This document shows positions 38,403-39,281 of a stretch of 39,281 nt of DNA, one piece after another. Numbering within the stretch: the first letter of the stretch is position 1; each line of letters starts with the position of its first letter. Position numbers and translations under genes: made by a program. The DNA is from Comamonadaceae bacterium (GTDB lineage: Bacteria > Pseudomonadota > Gammaproteobacteria > Burkholderiales > Burkholderiaceae_C). The stretch spans positions 1 to 39,281 of the forward strand of contig CANFHZ010000011.1 in assembly GCA_947446885.1 (NCBI GenBank), read 5' to 3'. The notes under the pieces are model-generated. The model saw only the letters and a program-made list of their open reading frames with translations. It was not told the origin of the DNA and did not search any database.

Positions 38403-39281
38403 ATGCCTCGCCCGCCCTTTTCGTCCGCGCAGCCCGACGCGCCCCGCCTGTGGGACATTTTTTGCCGCGTCATCGACAACTATGGCGATGTGGGTGTGTT
38501 GTGGCGACTCAGCGCCGAGTTGGCTGCGCGCGGCGAGCGTGTCCGCCTGTGGATAGACGACCACCGCGCCCTGGCCTGGATGGCCCCGGGCGCGCTGAAT
38601 GGAAGCTGGCCGGGGGTACAGGTGCTGCCTTGGGCCGATGCCGAAAGTCCATCCGCCTGTGCCGAACTAGCGTGCGCCCAGGTCTGGATTGAAGGTTTTG
38701 CCTGTGAGATTCCCGACGCGTTCGTCGCCCATTTCGCAGCCCGTGTGGGCAAAGCCGATGGGGCGGCGCGGCCGGTATGGATCAACCTCGAATACCTCAG
38801 CGCCGAAGGCTACGTAGCCCGCAACCACGGACTGCCTTCGCCCATCCGGCGCGGCCCGGCGCAGGGCTGGACCAAGTATTTTTTTTACCCCGGTTTCACC
38901 CATGGCAGTGGCGGCCTTGTGCGCAACGCCTGGTCGAACAGTTCCCCGCAAAGCGCCGACCTAGGGCGCAGTGGGGAGCTGCGCATCAGCCTTTTTTGCT
39001 ACGAGCCGCCAGCGCTGGAGGACTTGTTGCGCTGTCTGGGACAGCAACAGCGCCCTACCCGCTTGTTGGTCACCCACGGCCGCGCCGCGCAGGCAGTGCG
39101 GCAGCTGCTGGCGCGGGCCGACCTCGCGCTGCCCGCGCACCTGGCGCTGGAATTTCTGCCCGCCCTCAGCCAAAGGGAATACGACGCCTTGCTGGCAGGC
39201 TGTGATCTGAACCTCGTGCGCGGCGAAGACTCGTTGGTGCAGGCCCTGTGGGCGGGCAAGCCTTTTGTCTGGCAGGCCTAC
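38403..39281 (+). CDS. earP: EF-P arginine rhamnosyltransferase EarP (partial, runs off window)
   Basis: Frame from ATG 38403: [44 protein letters not shown]...[14 protein letters not shown]...[14 protein letters not shown]...[21 protein letters not shown], open to the window end. Confidence 0.88.
   Translation, partial: MPRPPFSSAQPDAPRLWDIFCRVIDNYGDVGVLWRLSAELAARGERVRLWIDDHRALAWMAPGALNGSWPGVQVLPWADAESPSACAELACAQVWIEGFACEIPDAFVAHFAARVGKADGAARPVWINLEYLSAEGYVARNHGLPSPIRRGPAQGWTKYFFYPGFTHGSGGLVRNAWSNSSPQSADLGRSGELRISLFCYEPPALEDLLRCLGQQQRPTRLLVTHGRAAQAVRQLLARADLALPAHLALEFLPALSQREYDALLAGCDLNLVRGEDSLVQALWAGKPFVWQAY

Noticed and set aside
37052-38692. 546-aa plus-strand ORF
   Set aside because: Antisense to uvrC and in a different frame from earP; no recognisable motif.
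1-39281. CRISPR arrays or long tandem repeats
   Set aside because: No regularly spaced direct repeats noticed on reading; a systematic repeat search was not possible without tools.

Overview
The window looks like a betaproteobacterial (Comamonadaceae/Rhodoferax-like, by inference) chromosome segment. Left part (about 1-17.2 kb): an IS3-family end truncating a SAM methyltransferase; a sugar/polyol ABC-transporter cluster with FGGY kinase, 3-hydroxyisobutyrate-dehydrogenase-like oxidoreductase, DhaK/DhaL-type kinase and a LacI-type regulator with candidate operators; a Nudix-like protein, HDAC-family protein, alpha/beta hydrolase and DUF3429 protein; and ahpC/ahpF. Right part (about 33.4-39.3 kb): tRNA-His, ppiD-like gene, tRNA-Val, pgsA, uvrC and a partial earP. 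The middle is accessory DNA. The main observation is that a host umuC gene appears to be split at its FYVSC|ER codons. Its 5' piece lies directly downstream of an umuD-like gene with a LexA box (about 30.2-30.7 kb), and the matching next piece lies 12.65 kb away at 17.4-17.56 kb. The intervening DNA (17557-30210) is bounded by imperfect 9-bp inverted repeats next to a shared 6-bp core (GAGYTG). It encodes a packed operon of a small zinc-finger-like protein, three tyrosine recombinases and a TnpC/DUF6262-like protein, followed by a complete replacement umuC. Its other cargo is a sulfur/persulfide-type cluster (ArsR-rhodanese, DsrE, frameshifted MBL hydrolase, MFS, rhodanese), a YnfA-like protein and RcnR/RcnA. 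This reads as a site-specific element that targets umuC, supplies a new umuC, and may place its recombinases under the host SOS promoter. An IS256-family insertion with a clean 8-bp TSD and a HigBA-like TA pair flank it. All family calls come from reading motifs; no searches were run.
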